A stretch of DNA of 64,000 nt from Halomarinibacterium sp041392125 (GTDB taxonomy: Bacteria; Bacteroidota; Bacteroidia; Flavobacteriales; Flavobacteriaceae). Shown one piece after another: positions 7,720-16,364 of this stretch; the first letter of the stretch is position 1, and every line of letters begins with the position of its first letter. The position numbers and the translations under genes are program-made. The notes under the pieces are model-generated. The model made no database searches. It saw only the letters and a list, made by a program, of their open reading frames with translations, and was not told the DNA's origin. The DNA lies in the NCBI GenBank assembly GCA_041392125.1, contig JAWKMR010000006.1:183995-247994 (forward strand), given 5' to 3'.

Positions 7720-9012
7720 ATGCTTCTTATTTATACTCAAAAAGTTACCCCCCGTATCGATTACAGCTTTAAGCATATTTGTACCCGGATATTACAATTA
7801 CCAATACAATTTTCAACAACTATTGAAGCCTTTATTGCCTACCAAGGCCCTAAGATTTCTTATGGGAAACAGCCCTTGGGAAACGAACTGTTTTTCTTTG
7901 CTCATGGGTTATTAAATGTGCAAGGGTTTGAAGATGTTGAAATTACCGTGCGTCCTTGGAATGATACCGTTGGATTTTTTCAGACAACTGAAAAAAGTAC
8001 ACTTCCCTACGATATTTTTGCAGCAGCATTTTATTTATTGAGTAGATATGAAGAGTATTTACCTCACGTAAAAGACGAATTGGGAAGGTTTCCCACTACT
8101 GAAAGTTTAGCCTATAAAGAAGGATTTTTAAAACAACCTGTTGTAGACCTTTGGGCGTATGAATTTAAAAAGGTGTTGTTACAAGCTTTTCCTGAAATAG
8201 ACTTTCCAAAAAAACAGCTCACTATTCATAACTTAATTGAAGCAAAACGCCCTTTTGAGTTCTTGCAACGAGGAATACTTAGAAATGTATTAGGGTTTGG
8301 AGGGGATCTCTGGAAATTGAAGCTTGGTCGGTTTTTTTTAAGAATAAGAGTTTTAATGCGCCTTCGGAAAGATCCCTACGATACGTTTTCATGGATATTA
8401 AATAATACCCGAAACAGCAGTTCAAAACTCACGGTTTTCTTTTTATTAGGGGAAGCCTTTTCTTTTCGGGAAGATTTTAATACCAAAAGACAAACCTATA
8501 ATAGCTTAGTAAAATATGTAGCCGATTATTGCGAGGTAGGGCTTATGTTTTCATACTATTCACTTGTAGATTACGAAAATCTCAATCTAGAGCGATTACA
8601 GTTGGAAGATATTACTCACCGGGCACTTGAAAGCTCGGCCAATGATAAGCAGGTAGTAAATCTCCCTTTGGTGTATAGAAACATTGTAGAATTGGAAGTT
8701 AAAAATGACTTTACCATGTTTTATTACGACGAGATTGGTTTTAGGGCTGGGACTTGCACCCCCTTTTTATTTTACGACTTAGATTACGAAATTAAAACAC
8801 CACTTGTCATTCAGCCAGTCATTGGTAAATCGTTAGCACTTACTTTGGGAAAAGAAAAAGATACTGAAGGAGCCATTACTCAAGTCTTTAATTGGGTTAA
8901 AAAAGTAGATGGACATTTTTTGTTTTTCTTCTCTAACAGAGATTTTGAAAAGAAACGAGAAAATAAAGTATGGCGATATCTGTTTTCTGAAAAATTGAAT
9001 CCCCATGAATGA
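7720..9012 (+). CDS. Polysaccharide-deacetylase-like protein with degenerate active site
   Basis: A 430-residue protein with the layout of a Bacteroidota family annotated as polysaccharide deacetylase. The N-terminal domain (about 1-150) contains YDIFAAAFYLLSRYEEY, and the C-terminal half holds GFRAGTCTPFLFYDLD (340-355). The positions where active members keep metal ligands look replaced. The expected Asp-rich motif reads TIHNLIEA (168-175), the His-Pro-Ser region reads GLMFSYYS (274-281), and the following His region reads NDKQVVNLPLVYR (308-320). I infer a non-catalytic member; this needs an alignment. It overlaps the next gene by 8 bases and follows radC closely. Confidence 0.7.
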   Translation: MLLIYTQKVTPRIDYSFKHICTRILQLPIQFSTTIEAFIAYQGPKISYGKQPLGNELFFFAHGLLNVQGFEDVEITVRPWNDTVGFFQTTEKSTLPYDIFAAAFYLLSRYEEYLPHVKDELGRFPTTESLAYKEGFLKQPVVDLWAYEFKKVLLQAFPEIDFPKKQLTIHNLIEAKRPFEFLQRGILRNVLGFGGDLWKLKLGRFFLRIRVLMRLRKDPYDTFSWILNNTRNSSSKLTVFFLLGEAFSFREDFNTKRQTYNSLVKYVADYCEVGLMFSYYSLVDYENLNLERLQLEDITHRALESSANDKQVVNLPLVYRNIVELEVKNDFTMFYYDEIGFRAGTCTPFLFYDLDYEIKTPLVIQPVIGKSLALTLGKEKDTEGAITQVFNWVKKVDGHFLFFFSNRDFEKKRENKVWRYLFSEKLNPHE

Positions 9013-9691
9013 TCGTATTCAGCATATATTCTTCGACCTGGATCATACCCTTTGGGATTTTGACCGAAATTCAAAACTGGCATTTGAGCAACTGTTTATA
9101 ACACATTCCATAACGGTAGATTTGGATGCATTTATGAAAATTTATGAACCTATAAATTTTGAATACTGGAAACGCTATCGAGAAGAAAGAGTAACAAAAC
9201 AAGAATTGCGAAGAGGCCGTTTTTTTGAAGCCTTTTTACCTTTCGGAATTCATTTCAATGATACCGAATTAGATATTTTAGCAACCACCTACATTGACGA
9301 ATTGCCCAAAAATAACTTTCTTTTTGAAGGAGCAGTGGAAGTGTTGCAATACCTTTCAGAAAAATATATACTACATATTATTACCAACGGTTTTGAAGAA
9401 GTACAGCATTTAAAGCTAAAGAATAGTGGTATTTCACCCTATTTTAAAACCGTAACAACTTCCGAAGAGGTAGGGTTAAAGAAGCCCAATCCTGTTATAT
9501 TTCAAAAAGCACTCGAAAAGGCCGTAGCGCAACCCAACAAAAGTATTATGATTGGAGACACCTTTGAAGCAGATATTTTAGGAGCCGAGGCCGTAGGGAT
9601 GGAAACCTTATTTTACAACTATCGCAACGAGAGTATTCCTCCCCAATATAGAGTGGTTAACAGGATTTTGGACATCAAAAAACATCTTTAA
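9005..9691 (+). CDS. yjjG: YjjG-family HAD noncanonical pyrimidine nucleotidase
   Basis: Cytoplasmic HAD-superfamily phosphatase. Motif I is DLDHTLWDF starting at Asp11 (nucleophile Asp11, acid/base Asp13). A helical cap (ERVTKQELRRGRFFEAF) follows, then motif II ITNG, motif III KKPNP and motif IV IGDTFEADILGA. YjjG enzymes dephosphorylate pyrimidine nucleotides, including damaged ones. Length (228 residues) is typical. The ATG at 9005 lies inside the end of the deacetylase-like gene (8-base overlap), which points to translational coupling. Confidence 0.9.
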   Translation: MNDRIQHIFFDLDHTLWDFDRNSKLAFEQLFITHSITVDLDAFMKIYEPINFEYWKRYREERVTKQELRRGRFFEAFLPFGIHFNDTELDILATTYIDELPKNNFLFEGAVEVLQYLSEKYILHIITNGFEEVQHLKLKNSGISPYFKTVTTSEEVGLKKPNPVIFQKALEKAVAQPNKSIMIGDTFEADILGAEAVGMETLFYNYRNESIPPQYRVVNRILDIKKHL

Positions 9692-9737
9692 TAATACTAT
9701 TTGCGTATATAATTACGTTAATTTTTAAAACCCCAAC

Positions 9738-10295
9738 ATGAAAAAGAACCTGCTATTCCCTTTTTTGGGCATACTTTCAGCAATATTTATAGTATCCTGT
9801 GTTAAGGATACCAATTTTGATCAAGCGCAGGAAGTAACCCTAACACCTGTTGTAGAATTAGATTTAATTTATTTCAATCTGGAAGCCGGAGACTTTTTTG
9901 ATGATGTTTCCACCACCCCTAGATTAACGGTAACCGATACTACCGATATTCGATTTTTAGATGATTCTGGAACACAAGAGAGTTTAAAAAAAGCCGATTT
10001 TCTGTTCATTTTTACCAATAGTATCCCAAGAAGCTTTCAGGCGGATTTTCAATTTTTAGATTCACTCAATTCTGAAACTTATTTTACTTCAACAACGGTC
10101 AATATGGGAAATCCTGCTACTCCTGTAGTAACAGAATTTACCGAAACAGTTGAAGGCGCAGAGATTCTTCAATTAACACAAGCAGATAAAGTAGTGGTTT
10201 CGGTTACCATACCTTCGTCTGATGCTACACTGGAAGGAGCGCTTAATCTCAAGTCCAAAACCACCTATTATCTAGAAATTAAGGAAAGAGACTAA
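9738..10295 (+). CDS. Predicted lipoprotein of unknown function
   Basis: A 185-residue exported protein with a lipobox ending at Cys21 (FIVSC) and mostly beta-rich sequence. I recognise no domain. It lies 4 bases before the DUF5723 barrel gene, so the two are probably one transcript with the third gene (11696). A surface or periplasmic partner for the barrel is plausible but not shown. Confidence 0.75.
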   Translation: MKKNLLFPFLGILSAIFIVSCVKDTNFDQAQEVTLTPVVELDLIYFNLEAGDFFDDVSTTPRLTVTDTTDIRFLDDSGTQESLKKADFLFIFTNSIPRSFQADFQFLDSLNSETYFTSTTVNMGNPATPVVTEFTETVEGAEILQLTQADKVVVSVTIPSSDATLEGALNLKSKTTYYLEIKERD

Positions 10296-10299
10296 TACT

Positions 10300-11706
10300 A
10301 TGAGAGTTATACTAGTTTTTTTCGTAGCCTTTGGGCTTATGTCTGGTTTTGCCCAAAACAAACAAGTACTTTATGGATTTAATGAAATCCCACAGAGTTT
10401 ACTTTTAAATCCAGGGATCAATGTCCCTCAAAAAAAACATTTTGGGGTTCCTTTTTTGTCACAAATTCATGTAAATGGGGGCTCTTCAGGGGTGAGTGTG
10501 TATGATGTTTTTGGCGATACAGGAGAAGATATTAATGCAAAGATTGATCGAAAAATTTTTGAGATGAAGAATACCGATTTCTTTACGGTCACTCAACAAT
10601 TGGATCTTATTAATTTAGGTTGGCGTTCGCAAAAGGATATTTATTTTTCAGGCGGGATGTATCAGGAATTCGATTTTATTACGTATTTCCCTCGCGATCT
10701 GGCTATACTGGCCTGGGAAGGAAATGCTACTTATTTGGATTATCCTTTCGATTTAAGTGAAATTAGTACTACAGGCGATTTGCTTACAGTATTTCATTTT
10801 GGAGCCAATAAAAAGCTTACTAACAAATTAACTGTTGGAGCTCGAGCCAAAGTGTATTCGAGTATTATGAGTTTCAGAAGCACTAAAAATCAAGGCACGT
10901 TTACCACTCGTTTTGCAGAAGCAGATGCTCCTAATATCTACGAGCATATTATCACTAACGCTAATGTGACGGTTGAAACCTCAGGTATTGCATCTTTGGA
11001 AAATAATTTTTCCGGAGGAGAGTTACTTAAAAGAGCATTTTTTGGAGGTAATCTTGGCGTAGGGATGGATTTAGGAGCCACCTATGCCATTACTTCTAAT
11101 TGGACGGCTAGTGCCAGTGTACTAGACTTAGGAGTTGTTTTTCATAAAAAAGGTGTAGAAAATTATAAAGCCTCAGGGGATTATACTTTAAATGGAATAG
11201 AATTAATTTTCCCTCCTTTGAGCGATGGGGAAGGTACTTTCCCATATTATGACGATTTGGAAGATGAAATAGAAAGAGAAATTCCTATTGATACTTTATA
11301 TAATGCCTATTCACAGATGAGACCTTTAAAGCTTAATGCCAGTTTGGAATATGGCTTTGGAAAAGTAGCTGGCAATAGTGGAGAATGTGATTGTTTAAAT
11401 AAAGGTGGAACTGTAGAAAGAGAGCAAAAATTAGGATTGCAATATTACAGTATTTTGAGACCTAAAGGGCCTCAAATGGCAGGAACGTTATTTTATTATC
11501 GAAGACTTTTTTCATTTCTTTCGGCTAAAGTAACCTATACGGTAGACTCATATTCTTACTCAAATATTGGAGGTGGAATTGCCGGGGATTTTGGAAAGTT
11601 TAATTTTTACTTAGCTGCAGACAATATGCTTCAATATGGTAACCTTGCAAAATCAAAAAGTATATCTTTGCAATTGGGTTTCAATATTAAAATTTATGAT
11701 GAATAA
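10300..11706 (+). CDS. DUF5723-family outer-membrane beta-barrel protein
   Basis: A 468-residue exported protein. The signal peptide ends near residue 18 (SGFAQ), and the mature part begins with QVLYGFNEIPQSLLLNPG, the typical start of the DUF5723 family (PorP/SprF-like layout). Alternating aromatic strands such as LTVGARAKVYSSIMSF and the terminal LQLGFNIKIY indicate a beta barrel. A Cys-rich loop (GECDCLNKGG) is unusual. The function of the family is unknown. It is the middle gene of a three-gene unit; its stop overlaps the start of the next gene. Confidence 0.8.
   Translation: MRVILVFFVAFGLMSGFAQNKQVLYGFNEIPQSLLLNPGINVPQKKHFGVPFLSQIHVNGGSSGVSVYDVFGDTGEDINAKIDRKIFEMKNTDFFTVTQQLDLINLGWRSQKDIYFSGGMYQEFDFITYFPRDLAILAWEGNATYLDYPFDLSEISTTGDLLTVFHFGANKKLTNKLTVGARAKVYSSIMSFRSTKNQGTFTTRFAEADAPNIYEHIITNANVTVETSGIASLENNFSGGELLKRAFFGGNLGVGMDLGATYAITSNWTASASVLDLGVVFHKKGVENYKASGDYTLNGIELIFPPLSDGEGTFPYYDDLEDEIEREIPIDTLYNAYSQMRPLKLNASLEYGFGKVAGNSGECDCLNKGGTVEREQKLGLQYYSILRPKGPQMAGTLFYYRRLFSFLSAKVTYTVDSYSYSNIGGGIAGDFGKFNFYLAADNMLQYGNLAKSKSISLQLGFNIKIYDE
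11663..11670 (+). promoter_or_regulatory. Possible internal promoter before the 11696 gene
   Basis: Exact TATCTTTG inside the 3' end of the DUF5723 coding region, 25 bases before the start of the next gene. It could allow that gene separate expression, but it may be chance within coding sequence. Confidence 0.35.
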
Positions 11707-12469
11707 AGTATTAGTAACATTTTTACTGGTTTTGGCATTTGTATGTAATGGATTTTCTCAAGAAGAAAAATTAAGTAATTATAGTTTTATCGTCGTTCCT
11801 AAAAAATTCGATTTTCAATTTGAAGAAGATCAGTATCAACTCAACTCACTACTAAAATTTCTATTTAATAAAAATGGTTTTCACGCCTATTTTGATGAGG
11901 AATTACCAGATGTAACTAGATGTGAAGGTTTACATGCTGAGGTAATTGGAAGTCCAGGTTTTGTGTGGTGTAGAGTTACTATTTTAATTAAAGATTGCAA
12001 AGGAAACCTTGTCTATACAAGTGAGGAAGGAAAAAGTAAACTAAAAGAATATAGTAAAATGTATACTGAGGCAATGCGAAGAGCTTTTGAAAGTATTGAA
12101 GCTTTGTCTATACAACAAAGGGAAGTTATAACATTGAAAGATTACAAAGACTCTTCTGATGTCAAAGTCGAAGAAACAAAAATACTAAATCAAAAAGAGG
12201 ACCCTCTGCATTTGCCAACTGCTAAATATGCAAATTATACTAAAGGAGGTAAATCCTTTTTGTTGCGTAAAACTAAGGAAGGCTTTAGTATGTATGAAGA
12301 ATCTACAGAGGCGAATGATGGGCTCGATTATATCGGGAAAATATTTGTCGTGGAAGGGGTTGTCTTTTTTGAAGATGATAATGAGAATAGATCCCTTGCT
12401 TTTTTTGACGCAGAAGGAAATTTCACGGTGAAAAAGGAAAGTGAATCAATTCTCTACCTAAAAAATTAG
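11696..12469 (+). CDS. Secreted protein of unknown function
   Basis: About 257 residues from the tandem ATGATG at 11696/11699, which overlaps the stop of the DUF5723 gene. A signal peptide (LVTFLLVLAFVCNGFSQ) is followed by KLSNYSFIVVPKKFDFQFEEDQYQLNSLLKFLFNKNGF. A pair of Cys residues follows (CEGLHAEV, then FVWCRVTILIKDCKG). The frame runs 20 codons further upstream, but those codons overlap the barrel gene and give no signal peptide. The FIVVPKKF layout occurs in uncharacterised flavobacterial exported proteins. It ends one base before the convergent rarA. Confidence 0.7.
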   Translation: MMNKVLVTFLLVLAFVCNGFSQEEKLSNYSFIVVPKKFDFQFEEDQYQLNSLLKFLFNKNGFHAYFDEELPDVTRCEGLHAEVIGSPGFVWCRVTILIKDCKGNLVYTSEEGKSKLKEYSKMYTEAMRRAFESIEALSIQQREVITLKDYKDSSDVKVEETKILNQKEDPLHLPTAKYANYTKGGKSFLLRKTKEGFSMYEESTEANDGLDYIGKIFVVEGVVFFEDDNENRSLAFFDAEGNFTVKKESESILYLKN

Positions 12470-12470
12470 A

Positions 12471-13748
12471 TTAAAAATCGTATTTGTCTTTCCATAGCTG
12501 TTTTAAATAGCTTTTTATAGTAGCTTCTTTGGGATTGGTTCCCGGTTGATAAAAAGTTTTGCCTTTAATTTCGTCCGGTAAAAACTCATGAACTACAAAG
12601 TTACCATCATAATGATGGGCATATTGGTAATTTTCCCCATAACCTAATTCTTTCATAAGCTTTGTAGGGGCATTTCGAATCGATAAGGGGACTGACAAGT
12701 CACCTGTTTGTTTTACCGTTTGCTGAGCCTCTTTAATTGCTTTGTATGAAGCGTTACTTTTTGGCGAGGTAGCTAAATACACAGTACACTCGCTTAATAT
12801 AATTCCGGCTTCGGGGTATCCTATGGTGTTTACCGCTTGAAACGTAGCATTGGCAAGGACCAATGCGGTGGGATTTGCCAACCCAATATCTTCAGAAGCT
12901 GAAATAAGTAAACGTCGAGCGATAAATTTTACATCTTCACCACCTTCCATCATTCTTGCAAGCCAATATACAGCAGCATTGGGATCGCTTCCCCTAATAG
13001 ATTTTATAAATGCCGAAATTAAATCGTAATGCTGCTCCCCGGCTTTATCGTACAAAACCGTATTTTTTTGCACTTTTTGAAGTACCATGTCATTTGTGAT
13101 GAGAACGTTTTCTTCCTTTTCGGAAAGGACAATAAGTTCCAAAATGTTTAAAAGCTTCCTTGCATCTCCGCCCGATAACCGTATAATAGCTTCGGTTTCC
13201 TGAAGTGTAACTTTCTTTTTTTGAAGCAGAGAATCCTTTGCAACAGCTTTTTGTAATAAGGTCTCTAAATCTTGTTTACTAAAGGGTTTCAAAACATACA
13301 CCTGACAGCGAGATAGCAACGCCGGAATGACTTCAAAACTAGGATTTTCAGTAGTAGCGCCAATTAAGGTAATCCATCCTTTTTCTACTGCAGCCAATAA
13401 AGAATCTTGCTGCGATTTACTGAAACGATGAATTTCATCAATAAAAAGTATCGGGTTTTGAGTAGTAAATAAACCTTGTCCTTTTTTAGCTTTTTCAATA
13501 ACCTCTCTAACAGCTGCAACACCACTATCTATAGCACTTAAGGTGTAAAAAGGTCTTTTAGATTCCAGTGCAATAATAGTTGCCAACGTAGTTTTACCAG
13601 TCCCGGGCGGTCCCCAAAATATCATAGAAGAAATCATTCCGGAAGAAATCTGTGAAGTTAATGCACCTTCAGGACCTACCAGATGCTGCTGACTTAGGTA
13701 TTCTTCAAGTGATTTTGGGCGAATTCGTTCTGCGAGTGGAGTGCTCAT
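12471..13748 (-). CDS. rarA: Replication-associated recombination protein A (RarA/MgsA AAA+ ATPase)
   Basis: RarA is a clamp-loader-like AAA+ ATPase that acts at stalled replication forks. The Walker A loop GPPGTGKT lies at 46-53, Walker B LFIDEIHRF at about residue 100, and sensor 1 GATTENPSFEV follows. The MgsA C-terminal region (LLISASEDIGLANPTAL, then NYQYAHHYDGNFV) is complete. Length (425 residues) is normal. A TAAATTTG box (13753-13760, minus strand) ends exactly 4 bases before the ATG, suggesting a leaderless transcript. It is convergent with the 11696 gene, one base apart. Confidence 0.95.
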   Translation of the reverse strand: MSTPLAERIRPKSLEEYLSQQHLVGPEGALTSQISSGMISSMIFWGPPGTGKTTLATIIALESKRPFYTLSAIDSGVAAVREVIEKAKKGQGLFTTQNPILFIDEIHRFSKSQQDSLLAAVEKGWITLIGATTENPSFEVIPALLSRCQVYVLKPFSKQDLETLLQKAVAKDSLLQKKKVTLQETEAIIRLSGGDARKLLNILELIVLSEKEENVLITNDMVLQKVQKNTVLYDKAGEQHYDLISAFIKSIRGSDPNAAVYWLARMMEGGEDVKFIARRLLISASEDIGLANPTALVLANATFQAVNTIGYPEAGIILSECTVYLATSPKSNASYKAIKEAQQTVKQTGDLSVPLSIRNAPTKLMKELGYGENYQYAHHYDGNFVVHEFLPDEIKGKTFYQPGTNPKEATIKSYLKQLWKDKYDF

Positions 13749-13752
13749 AGAA

Positions 13753-13760
13753 CAAATTTA
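13753..13760 (-). promoter_or_regulatory. -7 element of rarA
   Basis: TAAATTTG on the minus strand, an exact TAnnTTTG match. The 4-base gap to the ATG would place transcription start at or next to the A of the start codon. Confidence 0.5.
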
Positions 13761-13766
13761 CAATTA

Positions 13767-14699
13767 TTAATTAGGAGATTTCTTTATAAACTTTAAAGTT
13801 TGAAGACTATTTTCAGTTTGGGTAGTAATAAAATATACTCCATTCATAAGTGATGAAACGTCTACGCTAAATTGATTTGAGAATATTGGCTTGTACATTA
13901 CTCGTTTACCAAAAACGTCATAGATAGTAATTTGAGTAAGGGTTGTATTAGCTGAAATAGTTACTTCACTTTCAGAAGGATTGGGGGATAGTGTAATTTT
14001 TGGTCTATTATATTGTGAAATATTAAGTAAACAACCTTCTTGTGCATTTATATACCTAAAATCGTCTACAAAGTATTCATTATTATTAGAAATTGAAAAA
14101 AAGTTAATACCTCCTAAACTAGTGGGTATTTCTCCAGTTTCACTTACATAAGGAGTGCCTTCTGGGATTACATTGTTACCCGCAATATATAATTGCCATT
14201 GTGCATTTTCAATTCCGTTAGATATATCAACACAAAATGCAATAGAAAACCAAGTGTCGTGCGGAAAAGAGAAATTTACGGTACCTAACGAGGTGTTTTC
14301 AATTGTACCTTCACCCGGAGAAGCAAGGTTGTAATTTAAAAAAAAATATTGATGCCAATCTTCAGCACAGATAGGAACACATCCTTTAATACTCCAAAAG
14401 GCTTCTTTACCTGAAGGAACATACATCCAAAACGATAAACTCCAAGAGCCAAAAATTTTATTACCTAAATCTAAAATTGCGTCGGTTGTTCCATCATTAG
14501 GAATAAGTCCAGATTTTGTTGTACTGTGACTATATAAATCTGTTGAAATGACAGAGCAAGTACCTCCACACCAATCGGTCCAATGGCCTTCATGAATTGG
14601 TTGTCCCACCGTATAAGACTCCATATTATCTATAAATTGGCCTTGAATAAAACCTGTTACAAAAATAAATAGAGCTGGCAATAAATGTTTAAAATTCAT
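13767..14699 (-). CDS. T9SS-secreted protein, paralogue of the 16365 gene
   Basis: A 310-residue exported protein. A signal peptide (residues 1 to about 20, FIQGQ) leads to FIDNMESYTVGQPI and WTDWCGGTC. A concanavalin/LamG-like beta-sandwich core is suggested by LDLGNKIFGSWSLSFWMYVPSGKE. The C-terminus (about 235-310) is a type A T9SS sorting domain: LSPNPSESEVTI, ITIYDVFGKRV, LMNGVYFI, LKFIKK. The passenger family is unknown to me. It shares its motifs in order with the gene at 16365-17318, so they are paralogues. It carries more Cys than its sister (for example GCVPICAEDW). Confidence 0.8.
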   Translation of the reverse strand: MNFKHLLPALFIFVTGFIQGQFIDNMESYTVGQPIHEGHWTDWCGGTCSVISTDLYSHSTTKSGLIPNDGTTDAILDLGNKIFGSWSLSFWMYVPSGKEAFWSIKGCVPICAEDWHQYFFLNYNLASPGEGTIENTSLGTVNFSFPHDTWFSIAFCVDISNGIENAQWQLYIAGNNVIPEGTPYVSETGEIPTSLGGINFFSISNNNEYFVDDFRYINAQEGCLLNISQYNRPKITLSPNPSESEVTISANTTLTQITIYDVFGKRVMYKPIFSNQFSVDVSSLMNGVYFITTQTENSLQTLKFIKKSPN

Positions 14700-14794
14700 A
14701 ATTAAATCATTTTTAACCGGTTATATATTAAATATACAAAAAGTAATTGTATACTTTAAGACTTGTTAGATAAACTGACATTTTATCATAAAAG

Positions 14795-14802
14795 TATTTT
14801 TG
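14795..14802 (+). promoter_or_regulatory. -7 element of the rhomboid gene
   Basis: Exact TATTTTTG, 27 bases before the ATG at 14830. Confidence 0.45.
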
Positions 14803-14829
14803 GGATTGTTTTTGATTCACTAAAAGAAT

Positions 14830-15570
14830 ATGAGTATTAAAAAACCATTACAGTTCACCCCCGATGTGCTTTACTACCCCTTATTATTTGTTCTAATAAT
14901 TTGGGTGATTTTTTGGTTTGAGGTTCGTTATGGAATACGATTAACTAAGTGGGGAGTATATCCTTTAAAGTTTGAAGGTTTGAAGGGTATTTTGTTTTCA
15001 CCCTTTATTCATGGAAGTTTAAAGCACTTATTTAATAACTCCATTCCATTATTTGTATTAAGTACTTCATTATTTTATTTCTATAGGCATATACGTTGGA
15101 GAGTGTTATTGTGGGGGCTTTTTTTAACGGGTTTTTTAACTTGGTGCATTGGAAGGCCCTCTTGGCATATTGGCGCTAGTGGTGTTATTTATATGTTAGC
15201 TTCTTTTTTATTTTTTAAAGGAATTTTTTCTAAACAATATCAATTAACAGCCTTATCTCTTTTAGTAGTTTTTTTATATGGAGGCTTGCTTTGGTATCTA
15301 TTTCCCATTAATCCTGAAATATCTTGGGAAGGGCATTCAGCAGGATTTATAGTTGGTTTTGTACTCTCATTTATTTTCAAAAAGAATCCTATTGAAAATA
15401 AAAAATATGAATGGGAAAAAGAGGGTTTTAATCCGGAAAATGATCCTTTTTTAAAACATTTTGATGAAGAGGGTAATTTTAGAGATGTGATTCCTTCTGA
15501 GGATGAAAATGAAAATTCAGTAGAGATACTATATAATTATAAAAAAAAGGATAGGGGTGAAGCAAATTAA
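14830..15570 (+). CDS. Rhomboid-family intramembrane serine protease
   Basis: Inner-membrane protease with a Ser-His dyad: GASG with Ser117 and His169 in WEGHSAGFIVGF. The HLFNN motif (66-70) that supports the oxyanion hole is present. Six hydrophobic segments are visible (first at about 15-31, last at about 170-184). A charged cytoplasmic tail of about 60 residues rich in Asp/Glu follows (NPENDPFLKHFDEEG). The substrate is unknown. It converges with rlmB, sharing 4 bases. The two adjacent T9SS proteins are probably neighbours by insertion rather than substrates. Confidence 0.92.
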   Translation: MSIKKPLQFTPDVLYYPLLFVLIIWVIFWFEVRYGIRLTKWGVYPLKFEGLKGILFSPFIHGSLKHLFNNSIPLFVLSTSLFYFYRHIRWRVLLWGLFLTGFLTWCIGRPSWHIGASGVIYMLASFLFFKGIFSKQYQLTALSLLVVFLYGGLLWYLFPINPEISWEGHSAGFIVGFVLSFIFKKNPIENKKYEWEKEGFNPENDPFLKHFDEEGNFRDVIPSEDENENSVEILYNYKKKDRGEAN

Positions 15571-16301
15571 AGTCTTTGTCTAATCGCTTCATACAAAAAG
15601 GCTCCACATGCCACAGAAACGTTTAGTGAATTGATAGCTCCATACATAGGTAAAGCAGCTAGCTCATCCAAAATAGTTAGTAAGGATTTTGTTATTCCTT
15701 TACCTTCAGATCCCATTAAAATAGCTGTAGGGGTTTTAAAATTAATTTCATATATACTTTTTGATGCCTTTTCAGTTGCACCCACTATGGTAATACCTGA
15801 CCCTTTTAAATAAAAGATGGCATCTTTAATATGATCTACTTTACAAATAGGAATTTTGAATATAGCTCCAGCTGACGTTTTTACAGTATCTCCACTTACA
15901 GGGGCGCCTCCTTTTTTCTGAATAATAATGGCTGTTACTCCGGTACATTCAGCAGTTCTTATAATGGCCCCAAAATTTCTAACATCACTTATCTGATCTA
16001 ATATTAAAAAAAGAGGTGGTTTTTTTTCTTGCAAGGATTCTTCTACTATTTTTTCAAAATTACTAAATCCAACAGGAGAGATAATGGCGACAATACCTTG
16101 ATGATTAGCCCGAGTTAGTTGATTTAATTTTTCTATTGGAACATAATTTATGGATACTTGATTAGTATCGCAGATGGATATTACTTCCTCAATTTTAGAG
16201 TTATTTATTCCTTTTTGAATAAATAATTTATCAATGTGTGCATTAGATTTTATAGCCTCTAATACGGGATAAATTCCAAAAATAATAGCTTCTTTATTCA
16301 T
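15567..16301 (-). CDS. rlmB: 23S rRNA (guanosine-2'-O-)-methyltransferase RlmB (SpoU/TrmH family)
   Basis: SPOUT-class methyltransferase using S-adenosylmethionine. RlmB modifies G2251 in the 23S rRNA P loop. The N-terminal substrate-binding domain (FGIYPVLEAI at the start) leads to the SPOUT motifs: LDQISDVRNFGAIIRTAECTG, then ILMGSEGKGI and the knot LNVSVACGAFLYEAIRQ at the C-terminus. Length (244 residues) matches RlmB. Other TrmH paralogues act on tRNA, so the exact target is inferred. No clear -7 box precedes it; the T9SS gene terminator ends just upstream. Confidence 0.9.
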   Translation of the reverse strand: MNKEAIIFGIYPVLEAIKSNAHIDKLFIQKGINNSKIEEVISICDTNQVSINYVPIEKLNQLTRANHQGIVAIISPVGFSNFEKIVEESLQEKKPPLFLILDQISDVRNFGAIIRTAECTGVTAIIIQKKGGAPVSGDTVKTSAGAIFKIPICKVDHIKDAIFYLKGSGITIVGATEKASKSIYEINFKTPTAILMGSEGKGITKSLLTILDELAALPMYGAINSLNVSVACGAFLYEAIRQRL

Positions 16302-16311
16302 TTTGTATATA

Positions 16312-16344
16312 AAAAGAGAGGCTGCCCATAGGACAGCCTCTTTA
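16312..16344 (-). terminator. Intrinsic terminator of the 16365 T9SS gene
   Basis: An 8-bp stem (AGAGGCTG at 16317-16324 with CAGCCTCT at 16334-16341), 9-base loop, and on the minus strand a following T-run (CTTTTTATAT). It lies 21 bases past the stop of the minus-strand gene. Confidence 0.8.
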
Positions 16345-16364
16345 TAATAATAGTGTAATACTAA

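Noticed and set aside
14830..15570. Rhomboid as a rhombosortase or processing enzyme for the neighbouring T9SS proteins
   Set aside because: The secreted neighbours carry ordinary type A T9SS domains, not GlyGly-CTERM tails, and rhomboid/rlmB look like the older neighbours.
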